A stretch of 64,000 nt of DNA from Pseudophaeobacter profundi (GCF_029697505.1 NZ_JARJEF010000003.1:124001-188000), one strand, 5' to 3'. Positions 39,948-49,590 are shown, counted from the stretch's first letter. Translations and numbers: made by a program. Notes: a model not told the origin generated them from the letters alone.

Positions 39948-40547
39948 ATGAATGCAACAATCGCAGATAGCATCTATCACGCCCTGAGCGAGCAGATCGT
40001 TACCGGCGCCCTGCCCGCCGGGGAAAAGCTGCGTCAGGACCATATCGCGCGGGCCTTTGACACCAGCCATGTGCCGGTACGCGAGGCCCTGCTGCGACTG
40101 GAAGCACATGGGCTGGCCATATCCGAACCCAGGCGCGGCACCCGTGTCAGCGCCCTTAACCCCGGTGAAATCCGCGAGGTGATCGAAATGCGCGTCGCGC
40201 TTGAGGTTCTGGCGCTGACCCATGGGATTGCCCGGTTCTCCAAAACCGATATGGCCGAGGCCGAGGCCGCCCGCCAGGCCTGCGATGCGGCCGAAGACAT
40301 GGCCAGCTGGGAGCGCTGCAACCGCGCCTTTCACCGGGTGCTGCTGGCACCCTGCCAGATGCCGCGACTGCTGGCCTCGATTGATGATCTGCACATCGCC
40401 TCGGCGCGGCATCTCTTTGCCAATTGGCAACATCAGTGGCGACCGCGGATTGATCAGGACCATGCCGCGCTGTTGCGCGCAATTGGCAATCAGGACGCCA
40501 GCGCCGCCTGTGAAATTCTGCGCCGCCACCTGCGCCGAGTGCGCTAA
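39948..40547 (+). CDS. GntR-family (FadR/FCD-type) transcriptional regulator
   Basis: A 199-residue regulator with an N-terminal winged helix (ALSEQIVTGALPAGEKLRQD, VPVREALLRLEAHGLAISEP) and an all-helical FCD ligand domain (IREVIEMRVALEVLAL, CNRAFHRVLL, DQDHAALLRAI). The metal-binding histidines of FCD proteins appear as HRVLL, DDLH and DQDH. It follows the threonine-dehydratase-like gene by 38 bases and may sense its substrate. The longer frame upstream overlaps that gene in another phase and is not used. Confidence 0.9.
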   Translation: MNATIADSIYHALSEQIVTGALPAGEKLRQDHIARAFDTSHVPVREALLRLEAHGLAISEPRRGTRVSALNPGEIREVIEMRVALEVLALTHGIARFSKTDMAEAEAARQACDAAEDMASWERCNRAFHRVLLAPCQMPRLLASIDDLHIASARHLFANWQHQWRPRIDQDHAALLRAIGNQDASAACEILRRHLRRVR

Positions 40548-40666
40548 AGCCCGCAGCCACCGCTTTGCCGCCCAGTTTCGGCGCAATCGGGCATGACCTG
40601 CGCGCCAATTGCCGTTAGAAAGCTGCGAATCCTTTTTGCACGTCAATCACGCCGGAGTACCCCCTT

Positions 40667-41494
40667 ATGTCCAACGCTCAGCTGGAAACCGCGATCGAGG
40701 CCGCCTGGGAGGCCCGTGATAGCATCACCCCCGCCACCACCGGCGAACAACGCGACGCCATCGAAGCAACCCTGCACGCGCTGGATTCCGGTGCCCTGCG
40801 GGTTGCTGAAAAGCAGGACAGCGGCGACTGGCATGTCAATCAATGGGCCAAAAAGGCTGTTCTTCTGGGGTTCCGTATCAAGGACATGGAAATGCAGTCC
40901 GGTGGCCCGCAGGGGTCCAGCTGGTGGGACAAGGTTGACAGCAAATTTATGGGTTGGGACGCGGCAGATTGGAAATCAGCCGGTTTCCGCGCCGTACCAA
41001 ACTGCATCGTTCGCAAAAGCGCCTATATCGCGCCCGGCGTTGTGCTGATGCCCTCTTTCGTCAACCTTGGTGCCTATGTTGATGAAGGCACCATGGTAGA
41101 TACCTGGGCCACCGTTGGGTCCTGCGCACAGATTGGCAAGAACGTGCACCTGTCTGGTGGCGTGGGAATTGGCGGCGTACTGGAACCCATGCAGGCCGGC
41201 CCAACCATCATTGAAGACAACTGCTTTATCGGGGCGCGTTCGGAGGTGGTTGAAGGCTGCATCGTGCGCGAAGGCTCGGTTCTGGGAATGGGTGTCTATA
41301 TCGGCAAATCGACCAAGATCATCGACCGCGAAACCGGCGAAGTCATGTATGGCGAAGTGCCGCCCTATTCGGTGGTTGTTTCCGGCTCGATGCCCTCCAA
41401 GAACAACGTCAACCTGTACTGCGCGGTCATCGTGAAACGAGTCGATGCCCAGACGCGCTCCAAAACCGGGATCAACGAGCTGCTGCGCGACTGA
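40667..41494 (+). CDS. dapD: 2,3,4,5-tetrahydropyridine-2,6-dicarboxylate N-succinyltransferase
   Basis: A 275-residue left-handed beta-helix acyltransferase in the succinylase branch of lysine/diaminopimelate synthesis. The hexapeptide-repeat core runs from about [20 protein letters not shown] to [21 protein letters not shown], with [20 protein letters not shown] in the middle, all diagnostic. The preceding cggagtaccccctt supplies a Shine-Dalgarno. It works with dapE 3.5 kb downstream. A strong terminator follows. Confidence 0.97.
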   Translation: MSNAQLETAIEAAWEARDSITPATTGEQRDAIEATLHALDSGALRVAEKQDSGDWHVNQWAKKAVLLGFRIKDMEMQSGGPQGSSWWDKVDSKFMGWDAADWKSAGFRAVPNCIVRKSAYIAPGVVLMPSFVNLGAYVDEGTMVDTWATVGSCAQIGKNVHLSGGVGIGGVLEPMQAGPTIIEDNCFIGARSEVVEGCIVREGSVLGMGVYIGKSTKIIDRETGEVMYGEVPPYSVVVSGSMPSKNNVNLYCAVIVKRVDAQTRSKTGINELLRD

Positions 41495-41557
41495 TCCCAG
41501 GCATTGATCCCAGGCGGGGGCAGCCCCAGCCGCGTCAAACGCCTTGCACCATCCAGA

Positions 41558-41596
41558 ATGCGCGCCGTTTCAGCCCGAAACGGCGCGCATTTTTGC
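41558..41596 (+). terminator. dapD terminator
   Basis: Perfect 14-bp arms ATGCGCGCCGTTTC (41558-41571) and GAAACGGCGCGCAT (41577-41590) with a 5-base loop and a TTTTGC tail. Confidence 0.85.
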
Positions 41597-41660
41597 AAAA
41601 GCCGCTCTTTTCTGGCCGCTCATCCGTCAAGCCCGTGATGCAGGATGAACGGCTCCAAGA

Positions 41661-42209
41661 CTAGGGAATGTCGCGCAGGCGCAGCAATACGGCCTGCCCG
41701 CCGTCAGACAGCGTTACCTCGGGACCAAGCGCGCCATGATATCCCTCGCCAGTAGAGAGGCGCTGGAAGACGGTGCCATCAGCCTGTCCCGACAGTACAA
41801 AAAGCACCACCGCATCAGCGGGCAGGGGATGCGTACCCTGCGACAAGATCTGTATCTCGGCGCTGATTTTTCTAGGATCATAGATCAGGTTGAAAGCGGT
41901 GCAGCCCCCGTCATTCAGCCCTGCCATCAGATCAAGCCCGCCATCAAAATGCAGCGGCTGCAATGGCTTGGCCTCTAGCTGAAGATCCGCGCCAGTCAGG
42001 CGCAACCCGGCCCCAGCCACAATGCAGTGGATCCGCGCCATCCCGGGAAAGCGCGAAAAGACGCCGTCCTGTTCGATGGTTGCCAGGCTCACCCGCCAGA
42101 GCATTGCCCCCTCTGCGGTGTCTCCGGCCCGGTGGCAGACCAGCTCTCGGGTAGAGCCGCCCCCGTTCTTCCAAGCCTGCACCGGGATATCCGCCACCGA
42201 AAACCGCAT
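41661..42209 (-). CDS. HutD/Ves-family cupin protein
   Basis: A 182-residue double-cupin protein identified by QAWKNGGGSTREL near the N-terminus (the HutD/Ves signature), followed by WRVSLATIEQDGVFSRFPG and GLDLMAGLNDGGCTAFNLI. HutD is encoded with histidine utilisation in some bacteria and Ves was linked to cold growth in E. coli; the molecular function is unknown. No hut genes are near. The start at 42209 follows gggggatgacaat; an upstream ATG at 42260 is possible. Confidence 0.85.
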   Translation of the reverse strand: MRFSVADIPVQAWKNGGGSTRELVCHRAGDTAEGAMLWRVSLATIEQDGVFSRFPGMARIHCIVAGAGLRLTGADLQLEAKPLQPLHFDGGLDLMAGLNDGGCTAFNLIYDPRKISAEIQILSQGTHPLPADAVVLFVLSGQADGTVFQRLSTGEGYHGALGPEVTLSDGGQAVLLRLRDIP

Positions 42210-42326
42210 ATTGTCATCCCCCGTCAGATCTTTGCCTGACCGGTTTTGCGGCTTTTTCAAACGGCAGGCAAGCCACTGCAGATCATTTCCCGGCTCATGT
42301 TGGGCGATACCGCAGCAATCGCGCGG

Positions 42327-42353
42327 TTGGGGCGATTGGGGCGATTGGGGCGA
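42327..42353 (+). repeat. three perfect copies of the 9-mer TTGGGGCGA
   Basis: Tandem units at 42327-42335, 42336-42344 and 42345-42353 in the space upstream of the 115-residue hypothetical gene. Three GGGG runs are spaced by five bases. Short perfect tandem repeats can vary in copy number. Confidence 0.85.
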
Positions 42354-42420
42354 TCCGCCCCGCGATCAACAGGTTGGAATTCGATTGACCGCACGCCACC
42401 AGCAGGGCTATGGCGAGCGC

Positions 42421-42768
42421 ATGGAAAAGAAGAAGATATCCCGCCAACAGGTCTACACGCTTTTGGTTCAGATTGGACGCAAAGAAGGCGACGGCCTGCC
42501 CGAAGGCGCCACCGGGGCAGCCTTGATGATCTATGCCTCTGGCGTGGACGAGGCCGAAGCCGTGCGCGAAACCGTCGCCATCCTGAAGCAGGCAGATACC
42601 GCGCCGCTGGATGTGACGGGCTATGGCACCCTGGCCGAGCGTGAGGAAGAAGGCCATGAGATCGGCGAGGAAGAGCACGCGCTGATGCAGCGGGCGCTGG
42701 AAGAAAACTCCGTGATCGTCGCCCAGATGACACCGTTCTTTGACGGCCAGGAACCAACGCTGCACTAA
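42421..42768 (+). CDS. conserved-looking hypothetical protein, 115 residues
   Basis: A soluble acidic protein with an N-terminal basic patch (MEKKKISRQQ), then VYTLLVQIGRKEGDGLPEGATGAALMIYASG and an alternating helix-rich, Glu-rich C-terminal half ending FFDGQEPTLH. No domain is recognised. The ATG at 42421 is preceded by tatggcgagcgc, a mediocre ribosome-binding site, but codon bias and the lack of signal sequence are consistent with a real cytosolic protein. The longer frame upstream to 42022 overlaps the HutD gene and is unlikely. Confidence 0.6.
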   Translation: MEKKKISRQQVYTLLVQIGRKEGDGLPEGATGAALMIYASGVDEAEAVRETVAILKQADTAPLDVTGYGTLAEREEEGHEIGEEEHALMQRALEENSVIVAQMTPFFDGQEPTLH

Positions 42769-42833
42769 TCATTTAAAATGACGCCGATCGCCGAACCGCG
42801 CGGGCGCTGCGGCTGCTACTGGTCCAGCAGGTC

Positions 42834-43871
42834 CTAGTCCAGCTGGCCGAACCAGCTACGATAGATTGCCTCATAGCTGCCGTCTTCCTGCATCTCCAGG
42901 AGTGTCCGGTTAACCGGTTCCGTCAGGGCAGACCCCTGCGGGAAGACAAAGCCGTAATATTCGCGCAGGAAGGCCTGGCCAATTGTGCGTCCATAGGCAC
43001 TGCCACCATGCTGGACATAATAATTCAGCACTGGCGCATCAAAGACCACAACCCGGATATCGCCCTCCTCAAAGGCCGCCAGCATCGCGCCCAGGCTGCT
43101 GTAGCCTTGATAATCGATGTCGCGACGCTGCAGAAAGCTCGCAGCGGTAGATCCCTCTATGGTGCCTGTCCGTTTGCCATAGAGATCATTGACCGATGTA
43201 ATCGATCCGCTGATCGCTTCTACCGTCATCACCGCCGTGATCTTGGCCACAAAGATCGACACGACAAACAGCGAGGAAACCACCAGAAGAACCCCAAACA
43301 TTCGTCCGATCGGCGTGCGGGGCACCCGCTCTTCAAAGCCGCCGTTGACCACCAGGTTCAGCGCCCACCAGAAAGAGGGAAACCAGGCCTCTTTCAGCGG
43401 GCGATCAAAATAGGGCTGGGCCCGGCGTTCCAGCGCCCACATGAACATGCCCCCCACCAGCAGCAGCAAAAAGGCCAGACCAATGGCGATCACCAGATCC
43501 CAGGACAATAGCGCGTACATCAATGAAGGCGCGCGCGCGTCATCTGCCTGCACCAGAATTTGCAGCCCACTTTCAAAAACCGGCTGACTGAAATCCATCA
43601 CTGCCTCGCGGGCAGCTGTGATCGAAATATTTGCCGCCGCCAGATCCACCTCTCCGTCGGCCACCCCGTCAAGCATCTCGGCAAAGGTGCCCTGGCGATG
43701 GATCACCACCTGCCAGTTCAACCTGTCAGCAATTGCATGTAGCAAGTCGATGGAAAACCCGGTCTCTTCTCCCTTTTCAATCATTGAAAAGGGGGGGCGG
43801 GTCACTGTGTTGACCTCTATCACCTGCGCTGCCAGCGCAGTTCCCCACAACAAGAGAATAAAAGGGAGCAT
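42834..43871 (-). CDS. prokaryotic ionotropic-glutamate-receptor-like channel with atypical pore loop
   Basis: A 345-residue protein with the GluR0 layout. In order: signal peptide (1-15); first half of a periplasmic binding domain (about 16-110, VIEVNTVTRPPFSM and DLAAANISITAAREAVMDFS); membrane helix 122-146; re-entrant pore segment (FPSFWWALNLVVNGGFEERV, 164-183); membrane helix 191-215; and the second binding-domain half (GTIEGSTAASFL to the end). Known potassium-selective relatives have TVGYGD at the filter; here the same place reads VNGGFEE (175-181), while flanking FWWA and VPRTPIGR are kept. It may be an ion channel gated by a small ligand, or a derived receptor. It stands alone. Confidence 0.85.
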   Translation of the reverse strand: MLPFILLLWGTALAAQVIEVNTVTRPPFSMIEKGEETGFSIDLLHAIADRLNWQVVIHRQGTFAEMLDGVADGEVDLAAANISITAAREAVMDFSQPVFESGLQILVQADDARAPSLMYALLSWDLVIAIGLAFLLLLVGGMFMWALERRAQPYFDRPLKEAWFPSFWWALNLVVNGGFEERVPRTPIGRMFGVLLVVSSLFVVSIFVAKITAVMTVEAISGSITSVNDLYGKRTGTIEGSTAASFLQRRDIDYQGYSSLGAMLAAFEEGDIRVVVFDAPVLNYYVQHGGSAYGRTIGQAFLREYYGFVFPQGSALTEPVNRTLLEMQEDGSYEAIYRSWFGQLD

Positions 43872-44132
43872 ACAATGAAAGGAGCGCAAATCTATACCTA
43901 AGAGCCAAATACAACATTCCTGAATCCGTCTTAGGGGGTTCGCCCTGACCAGGCAAGCTTGAACCCTTTGGCCAAGTCTGGACGTTGCGCCCAATATGCC
44001 GACTGTTTACATGGGATTTTTCAGAATTTGCCCGATGTTGGCGCCGGATTTGCAAGGTCTTTCAAAGCACGGTAAATCAGGCCAACCTCATCTCATGCGT
44101 CAGGCCTTGACGCCCTACAGGAGCATCCCCCA

Positions 44133-45278
44133 ATGTCCGCCATCGACCCGGTTCGCCTGACCGCAGATCTGATCCGCTGCCCCTCGGTCACCCCAGAAGA
44201 AGGCGGCGCGCTGCACCTGCTGGAAGCCCTGCTCTGCGAGGCCGGTTTTGCCTGCACCCGCGTGGATCGTGGCGGCATTTCCAACCTGTTCGCCCGCTGG
44301 GGCGACAAGGGCCATGTCCGCAGCTTTGGCTTCAATGGCCACACCGATGTGGTGCCGCTGGGCGATGAAACCGCCTGGACCATGCCCCCCTTTGGCGCCG
44401 AGGTAAGAGATGGGGTGATGTATGGCCGGGGAGCAACCGATATGAAATCGGGCGTTGCCGCCTTTGCCGCCGCTGCCATTGATTTTGTCACCCAGACTCC
44501 GCCTGATGGTGCCGTGATCCTAACCATCACCGGCGACGAGGAAGGCGATGCCATTGACGGCACCACTGCGCTGCTGGACCATATGCAGACCACAGGCGAA
44601 AAGATGGATGTCTGTCTGGTGGGCGAACCCACCTGCCCCAATATCATGGGCGAGATGATCAAGATCGGGCGGCGTGGGTCCATGACCACCTGGTTCACCG
44701 TGACGGGCAAACAAGGCCATTCCGCCTATCCGCATCGCGCCAACAATCCGCTGAACGCCATGGCGCGGCTCATGGATCGTCTGGCAAGCCATCCGCTGGA
44801 TCAGGGCACCGCGCATTTTGATGCCTCGACCCTGGCGGTGGTGACCATCGACACCGGCAACCCGGCGACCAATATGATCCCGGCGCAGGCCCGTTCAACC
44901 GTCAACATCCGCTTCAACGACAGCCATTCTGGTGCCAGTCTCACGGCCTGGCTGCAACAAGAGGCAGACAGCGTCGCGGCAGAGTTTGGCGTTGAGATTG
45001 ACCTCAAGACGCAGATTTCCGGCGAGAGCTTCATCACCCCGCCCGGTGCGCTGTCGGATCTGGTCTCGGCGGCTGTGCAGGCCGAAACCGGCGTCACCCC
45101 CGAACTGTCAACCACGGGCGGCACCTCGGATGCGCGCTTTGTCAAGAACCATTGCCCGGTGGTTGAATTTGGTCTGGTCGGCAAGACCATGCACCAGGTA
45201 GACGAAAACGTGCCTGTGGCGCAGATCAAGCAGTTGAAATCCATCTATACCCGCATCCTGAAAGACTATTTCACATGA
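44133..45278 (+). CDS. dapE: succinyl-diaminopimelate desuccinylase
   Basis: A 381-residue di-zinc M20-family hydrolase that releases succinate from N-succinyl-L,L-diaminopimelate. Zinc ligands and catalytic residues are H70 and D72 ([11 protein letters not shown]), D103 ([10 protein letters not shown]) and E136/E137 ([11 protein letters not shown]), with a late histidine in [11 protein letters not shown]. aggagcatccccca precedes the ATG. It is followed by a GNAT gene overlapping as ATGA and then a glycosyltransferase, a three-gene unit. Confidence 0.97.
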   Translation: MSAIDPVRLTADLIRCPSVTPEEGGALHLLEALLCEAGFACTRVDRGGISNLFARWGDKGHVRSFGFNGHTDVVPLGDETAWTMPPFGAEVRDGVMYGRGATDMKSGVAAFAAAAIDFVTQTPPDGAVILTITGDEEGDAIDGTTALLDHMQTTGEKMDVCLVGEPTCPNIMGEMIKIGRRGSMTTWFTVTGKQGHSAYPHRANNPLNAMARLMDRLASHPLDQGTAHFDASTLAVVTIDTGNPATNMIPAQARSTVNIRFNDSHSGASLTAWLQQEADSVAAEFGVEIDLKTQISGESFITPPGALSDLVSAAVQAETGVTPELSTTGGTSDARFVKNHCPVVEFGLVGKTMHQVDENVPVAQIKQLKSIYTRILKDYFT

Positions 45279-45700
45279 CAGCTGTGATCGAAATTACCCA
45301 GGATTTTACTGCCTGCTATGCGCTGCGCCATAAGGTCTTTGTGCAAGAACAGGGTGTCCCTGAAAGCGAGGAACTGGATGCACATGATGCCAGCGCCACC
45401 CATCTTCTGGCATGGCAGAACCACGCGCCCATTGGCACGGCCCGCATTGTGTTTGATGGTGACTTGGCCAAGATCGGGCGCGTTTGTGTGCTACCAGATC
45501 TTCGGGGCACCGGGCTTGGCGCAGACCTGATCCGTGCTGCCCTTGCCATTGCCCGCGACACCCCCGGCATTGCGACGGTCAAGCTGGGCGCGCAAATCCA
45601 GGCGCTGGGGTTTTATGAAAAGCTGGGCTTTAGCGCCACAGGCCCGGTCTATGACGACGCTGGCATTGACCACCGCGACATGGTGATGGAGCTGGCGTGA
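45275..45700 (+). CDS. GNAT-family N-acetyltransferase
   Basis: A 141-residue acetyltransferase. The acetyl-CoA motif A appears as [22 protein letters not shown], preceded by [11 protein letters not shown], and motif B is [22 protein letters not shown], all typical of the ElaA/YjcF-like subgroup of GNATs. The acceptor is unknown. The start overlaps the dapE stop (ATGA) and the stop overlaps the next start (GTGA), so all three genes are translationally coupled. Confidence 0.9.
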   Translation: MTAVIEITQDFTACYALRHKVFVQEQGVPESEELDAHDASATHLLAWQNHAPIGTARIVFDGDLAKIGRVCVLPDLRGTGLGADLIRAALAIARDTPGIATVKLGAQIQALGFYEKLGFSATGPVYDDAGIDHRDMVMELA

Positions 45701-46287
45701 AACCAACCCTGATCATTATGATCAAAGAGCCACGCGCTGGCCGGGTGAAAACCCGGCTGGGGCGTGACATTGGCCAGATCGCCGCAACCTGGTGGTTTCG
45801 TCATCAAAGTGCCCGGCTGATCCGCCGCCTACGTGATCCACGCTGGCAGATCATCCTTGCGGTTGCCCCCGATCTGGCTGTTGCCGCGCGGGTCTGGCCC
45901 GCCGATATTGCCCGCCACCCCCAGGGGCCTGGTGATCTGGGCCAGCGCATGGCGCGACTGCTGCGCCACTTTGGCCACCCCCGCATCAGCCCCGGCCCGG
46001 TCTGCCTGATTGGCGCGGATATTCCCGGTATCAGCCCCGCCCATGTCGGCCGCGCCTTTGCCGCGCTTGGGGCCCATGATGTGGTCTTTGGCCCGGCGAT
46101 GGATGGCGGGTATTGGCTGATCGGTGCCAAACATCCAAGCCGCCTGCCGCCCGGCCTGCTTTCAGGGGTGCGCTGGTCCAGTCCGCAGGCCCTTGCCGAC
46201 AGTATCCGCAGCCTGCCCGGTCAGCGCATCGCCCTGATCGACCAGCTGCGCGATGTGGACACCGGCGCCGACCTGCACTGCGTATAG
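45697..46287 (+). CDS. TIGR04282-type glycosyltransferase-like protein (DUF2064)
   Basis: A 196-residue nucleotide-diphospho-sugar transferase-fold protein. The N-terminus IIMIKEPRAGRVKTRLG is the pyrophosphorylase-like loop. GADIPGISPAHV and GPAMDGGYWLIGAKHP match the TIGR04282 family, sometimes linked to arsenosugar synthesis; no arsenic genes are nearby, so that link is not made here. A GTG start at 45697 overlaps the GNAT stop. A cofactor guanylyltransferase-like role is an alternative. Confidence 0.83.
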   Translation: MKPTLIIMIKEPRAGRVKTRLGRDIGQIAATWWFRHQSARLIRRLRDPRWQIILAVAPDLAVAARVWPADIARHPQGPGDLGQRMARLLRHFGHPRISPGPVCLIGADIPGISPAHVGRAFAALGAHDVVFGPAMDGGYWLIGAKHPSRLPPGLLSGVRWSSPQALADSIRSLPGQRIALIDQLRDVDTGADLHCV

Positions 46288-46352
46288 CAGGGTTGCACTG
46301 CCGGGCGCGCTTTTATCATGACCTGCCGGGCCAGCCATGCTAGGCGAAGGAT

Positions 46353-48635
46353 ATGACCCGTATCCCCTCCAAGGCAGAGATCCTCGATTGGATCAGCGCC
46401 CACCCGACCCAGACATCGAAACGCGACATTGCCAAGGCTTTTGGCATCAAGGGCGCCGACCGAATCGACCTAAAGCGCCTGCTGAAAGAGCTGGAGGCCG
46501 AAGGTCATCTGCAAAAGCGCAACAAGACCTATCGCGATCCAGAGCAATTGCCCCCAGTCACCGTGCTGCTGATCAAGGCGCCGGATGATAATGGCGATCT
46601 TTATGCGCAGCCACTGGAATGGCACGGCGAAGGCGTCGAACCCATCGTTCTGGTTGTCACCACCCCGGCCGGGCCCGCCCTGGGCCAGGGTGATCGCATT
46701 CTGGCCCGGCTTACCAAGGTTGAGGGCGGTGATCACCACTATGAGGCCCGGCTTATTCGCCGCATTGGCGTCAATCCCAAGCGGGTGATTGGCATCTTCC
46801 GCAAAGGCACCGAAGGCGGCCGCATTGTGCCCATCGAAAAGGCCTCGGCCAACGAATGGGCGGTGATGGCGGATGCCATGTTAGGCGCCCAGGATGGGGA
46901 ACTGGTAGAGGCAGAACAGGCTGGCCCCAAGGGCCGCATGGGTCTGCCGCGCGCCCGGATTCTCAACCGGCTGGGCGACCCTTCGGCCCCGAAGGCGGTG
47001 TCGCTGATCGCCATTCATCAGCACGGCATTCCCGATGATTTCCCCGACAAGGTCGTGGCCGAAGCGGATGCCGCCAAGCCCATGGGCCTGAAAGGGCGCG
47101 AAGATCTGCGCCAGATGCCGCTGATTACCATCGACCCGGCAGATGCCCGCGACCACGATGACGCCTGCTATGCCGAAGCCGACACGGATCCGAAGAATCC
47201 GGGCGGCCATGTCATCTGGGTGGCGATCGCCGATGTCGCCGCCTATGTCACCCCCGGCAGCGCGCTGGACCGCGAAGCGCGCAAGCGCGGCAACTCTTCC
47301 TATTTCCCCGACCGGGTTGTGCCAATGCTACCGGACCGGCTGTCAGGCGATCTGTGCTCCCTGCATGAGGGCGTCCCACGCCCCTGTCTTGCCGTGCGTA
47401 TGCAGATCGACGCCGAGGGCAACAAGATCTCTCATCGCTTTGTGCGCGGGATGATGCAATCCGCTGCTTCGCTGCACTACACCGAGGTCCAGGATGCAAT
47501 TGACGGGCAAGTGACCGAACGGACCGAGCGGTTCCTGGAGCCGGTGATCAAACCGCTCTATGCCGCCTATGAGGCGCTGAAGGCAGCCCGCAGGCAGCGC
47601 GAACCGCTGGATCTGGACCTGCCGGAACGCAAAATCATCCTCAGCGACAGTGGCCAGGTGACATCAGTCGCCTTTCGCGATCGGCTGGACGCGCATCGCC
47701 TGATCGAGGAATTCATGATCCTCGCCAATGTCGCCGCCGCCGAAACCCTGATCAAGAAGCGCTCACCGCTCTTGTTCCGGGTGCACGAAGAGCCGGCGCC
47801 GGAAAAACTGGAATCGCTGCGCGAAACCGCCATGGCGGCGGGCTTTCCGCTGGCCAAGGGACAGGTGCTCCAGACCCGCCACCTGAACGCGCTGCTGAAT
47901 GGCGCAGCGGGAACCGACGACGCAGAGCTGATCAATATCTCGACCCTGCGATCCATGCAGCAGGCCTATTATGCGCCTGAAAACTTTGGTCATTTCGGCC
48001 TCGCGCTCCGCAACTATGCGCATTTCACCTCGCCGATCCGGCGTTATGCCGATCTTATCGTGCATCGCTCGCTGATCTCGGCCCATGGCTGGGGCGACGA
48101 TGGGTTGTCGCCAGCCGAGATTGAAGGCCTGGCAGAAACCGCCACCCATATTTCGGAGACCGAACGCAGATCAATGATTGCCGAACGTGACACCACCGAC
48201 CGCTATCTCGCGGCCTATCTGTCGGAACGGGTTGGCAATGAATTCACTGGTCGGATCAGCGGCATCGCCCGATTTGGCGCCTTCGTGAAAATGGATGAAA
48301 CCGGTGCCGACGGTCTGGTGCCCGTGCGCACAATCGGGCGCGAGTTCTTTCACTTTGATGCCGAGGGCAATACCCTGATGGGGGTTGATACCGGCCTGAC
48401 CCTTTCCATCGGCCAGCGGGTCACCGTACGCCTGACCCAGGCGGCGCCCGTCACCGGCGGCCTAGAGCTGGAGCTGCTTTCCATCGAAGGAGACGAGCTG
48501 CCAAAGGGCAATGTTCGTAGTGGTGGCGGCGGCAGGCGTAGCCCTGCCGGGCGTACCGTTAAACGCAAAAGCAATCGCTCAAAACACAAGGCCGCCAAGG
48601 TCAAACGTAAAACCGAACGCAAGCGCAAGAGCTGA
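46353..48635 (+). CDS. rnr: ribonuclease R
   Basis: A 760-residue 3'-5' exoribonuclease that digests structured RNA in the cytosol. In order: N-terminal winged-helix (KRDIAKAFGIKGADRIDLKR), cold-shock-like OB domains, the RNB catalytic domain with IDPADARDHDDACY near residues 260-275 (metal-binding aspartates) and FTSPIRRYADLIVHR, an S1 domain (FTGRISGIARFGAFVKMDE), and a highly basic C-terminal tail rich in Lys/Arg. The length fits. It is monocistronic and has a strong terminator. Confidence 0.97.
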   Translation: MTRIPSKAEILDWISAHPTQTSKRDIAKAFGIKGADRIDLKRLLKELEAEGHLQKRNKTYRDPEQLPPVTVLLIKAPDDNGDLYAQPLEWHGEGVEPIVLVVTTPAGPALGQGDRILARLTKVEGGDHHYEARLIRRIGVNPKRVIGIFRKGTEGGRIVPIEKASANEWAVMADAMLGAQDGELVEAEQAGPKGRMGLPRARILNRLGDPSAPKAVSLIAIHQHGIPDDFPDKVVAEADAAKPMGLKGREDLRQMPLITIDPADARDHDDACYAEADTDPKNPGGHVIWVAIADVAAYVTPGSALDREARKRGNSSYFPDRVVPMLPDRLSGDLCSLHEGVPRPCLAVRMQIDAEGNKISHRFVRGMMQSAASLHYTEVQDAIDGQVTERTERFLEPVIKPLYAAYEALKAARRQREPLDLDLPERKIILSDSGQVTSVAFRDRLDAHRLIEEFMILANVAAAETLIKKRSPLLFRVHEEPAPEKLESLRETAMAAGFPLAKGQVLQTRHLNALLNGAAGTDDAELINISTLRSMQQAYYAPENFGHFGLALRNYAHFTSPIRRYADLIVHRSLISAHGWGDDGLSPAEIEGLAETATHISETERRSMIAERDTTDRYLAAYLSERVGNEFTGRISGIARFGAFVKMDETGADGLVPVRTIGREFFHFDAEGNTLMGVDTGLTLSIGQRVTVRLTQAAPVTGGLELELLSIEGDELPKGNVRSGGGGRRSPAGRTVKRKSNRSKHKAAKVKRKTERKRKS

Positions 48636-48680
48636 GGCAACGCGCAGTTTCTGCGCTCCAAAAAAGCCAATAAAACGCGA

Positions 48681-48717
48681 AAGGCCCCGCAGAAATATCT
48701 GCGGGGCCTTAATTTTT
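48681..48717. terminator. terminator between rnr and the polyamine permease
   Basis: AAGGCCCCGCAGA and TCTGCGGGGCCTT pair perfectly over 13 bases (48681-48710) with a 4-base loop and an AATTTTTATG tail. It lies between convergent genes and also ends the leftward transporter operon. Confidence 0.9.
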
Positions 48718-48735
48718 ATGTTTTATTTCAGAACT

Positions 48736-49590
48736 TTAACCAGGGCTCATCCCGCGCAGACGTTCCGAACGGCGGCGCAGTAATTCAACCGTTGTCAGCA
48801 GCATGATCGAAATCGCCACCAGGATTGTCGCAACCGCCAGAATGGTGGGTGAGATCTGTTCCCGCAGCCCGATAAACATCTGCCAGGGCAGGGTCTTCTG
48901 ACCAGCCGAGCCAACGAACAGGACCACCACGACTTCATCAAACGAGGTGATGAAGGCAAACAGGCCGCCCGAGATCACGCCAGGCAGGATCAGGGGCATC
49001 TGAATGCGGAAGAAGGTGGTCACCGGATCCGCGCCCATATTGGCCGCCGCACGGGTCAGCGAGCGGTCAAACCCAACCAGCGTTGCCGTAACAGTGATGA
49101 TCACAAAGGGAATCCCCAGTGCCGCATGGGCCAGCACCACCCCAAGGTAGGTGCCCTGCAGACCAATCCGGCTGTAGAAGAAATACATGCCCGCAGCCGA
49201 AATAATCAGCGGCACAATCATTGGCGAAATCAGGATCGCCATGATCGCGCGCCGGAACGGTACATGCTGCTGGCTTAGCCCGATTGCCGCCAATGTGCCA
49301 AAGCTGACCGAGAGCAGCGTCGCCATTGGGGCAATCTTCAGCGAATTCCACATCGCACTTTGCCAGGAATCATTGTTGAAGAAATCCCGGTAGTGTTTCA
49401 GCGAAAACCCTTCTGGATCCAGCCGCAGCATTTCCGGGGTGAAAGTAAAGAAGTCCTGCGCATTGAAGCTCAGAGGGATGATCACCACAATCGGCGCGAT
49501 CAGGAAGAAAAAGATCAACCCACAGATCACCCGGAAAGAGTAGTACCAAACCCGCTGGCCCGTCGTCGCATATGGAGGAAGTGCACTCAT
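48736..49590 (-). CDS. polyamine-type ABC transporter permease (PotC-like)
   Basis: A 284-residue inner-membrane permease with about six transmembrane helices. It carries the EAA-loop pattern RAAANMGADPVTTFFRIQMPLILPGVISG that contacts the ATPase. The sequence resembles PotC/PotI. It is the last gene of the leftward ATPase-binding protein-permease-permease operon, starting 6 bases after the preceding permease stop. Confidence 0.92.
   Translation of the reverse strand: MSALPPYATTGQRVWYYSFRVICGLIFFFLIAPIVVIIPLSFNAQDFFTFTPEMLRLDPEGFSLKHYRDFFNNDSWQSAMWNSLKIAPMATLLSVSFGTLAAIGLSQQHVPFRRAIMAILISPMIVPLIISAAGMYFFYSRIGLQGTYLGVVLAHAALGIPFVIITVTATLVGFDRSLTRAAANMGADPVTTFFRIQMPLILPGVISGGLFAFITSFDEVVVVLFVGSAGQKTLPWQMFIGLREQISPTILAVATILVAISIMLLTTVELLRRRSERLRGMSPG

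Noticed and set aside
42322-42360. G-quadruplex in the TTGGGGCGA repeat
   Set aside because: Only three GGGG runs occur on the strand with regular spacing; a simple intramolecular G4 needs four.
45697-46287. An arsenosugar pathway gene
   Set aside because: The family label includes that name, but no arsenic methyltransferase, radical-SAM partner or ars genes lie nearby.
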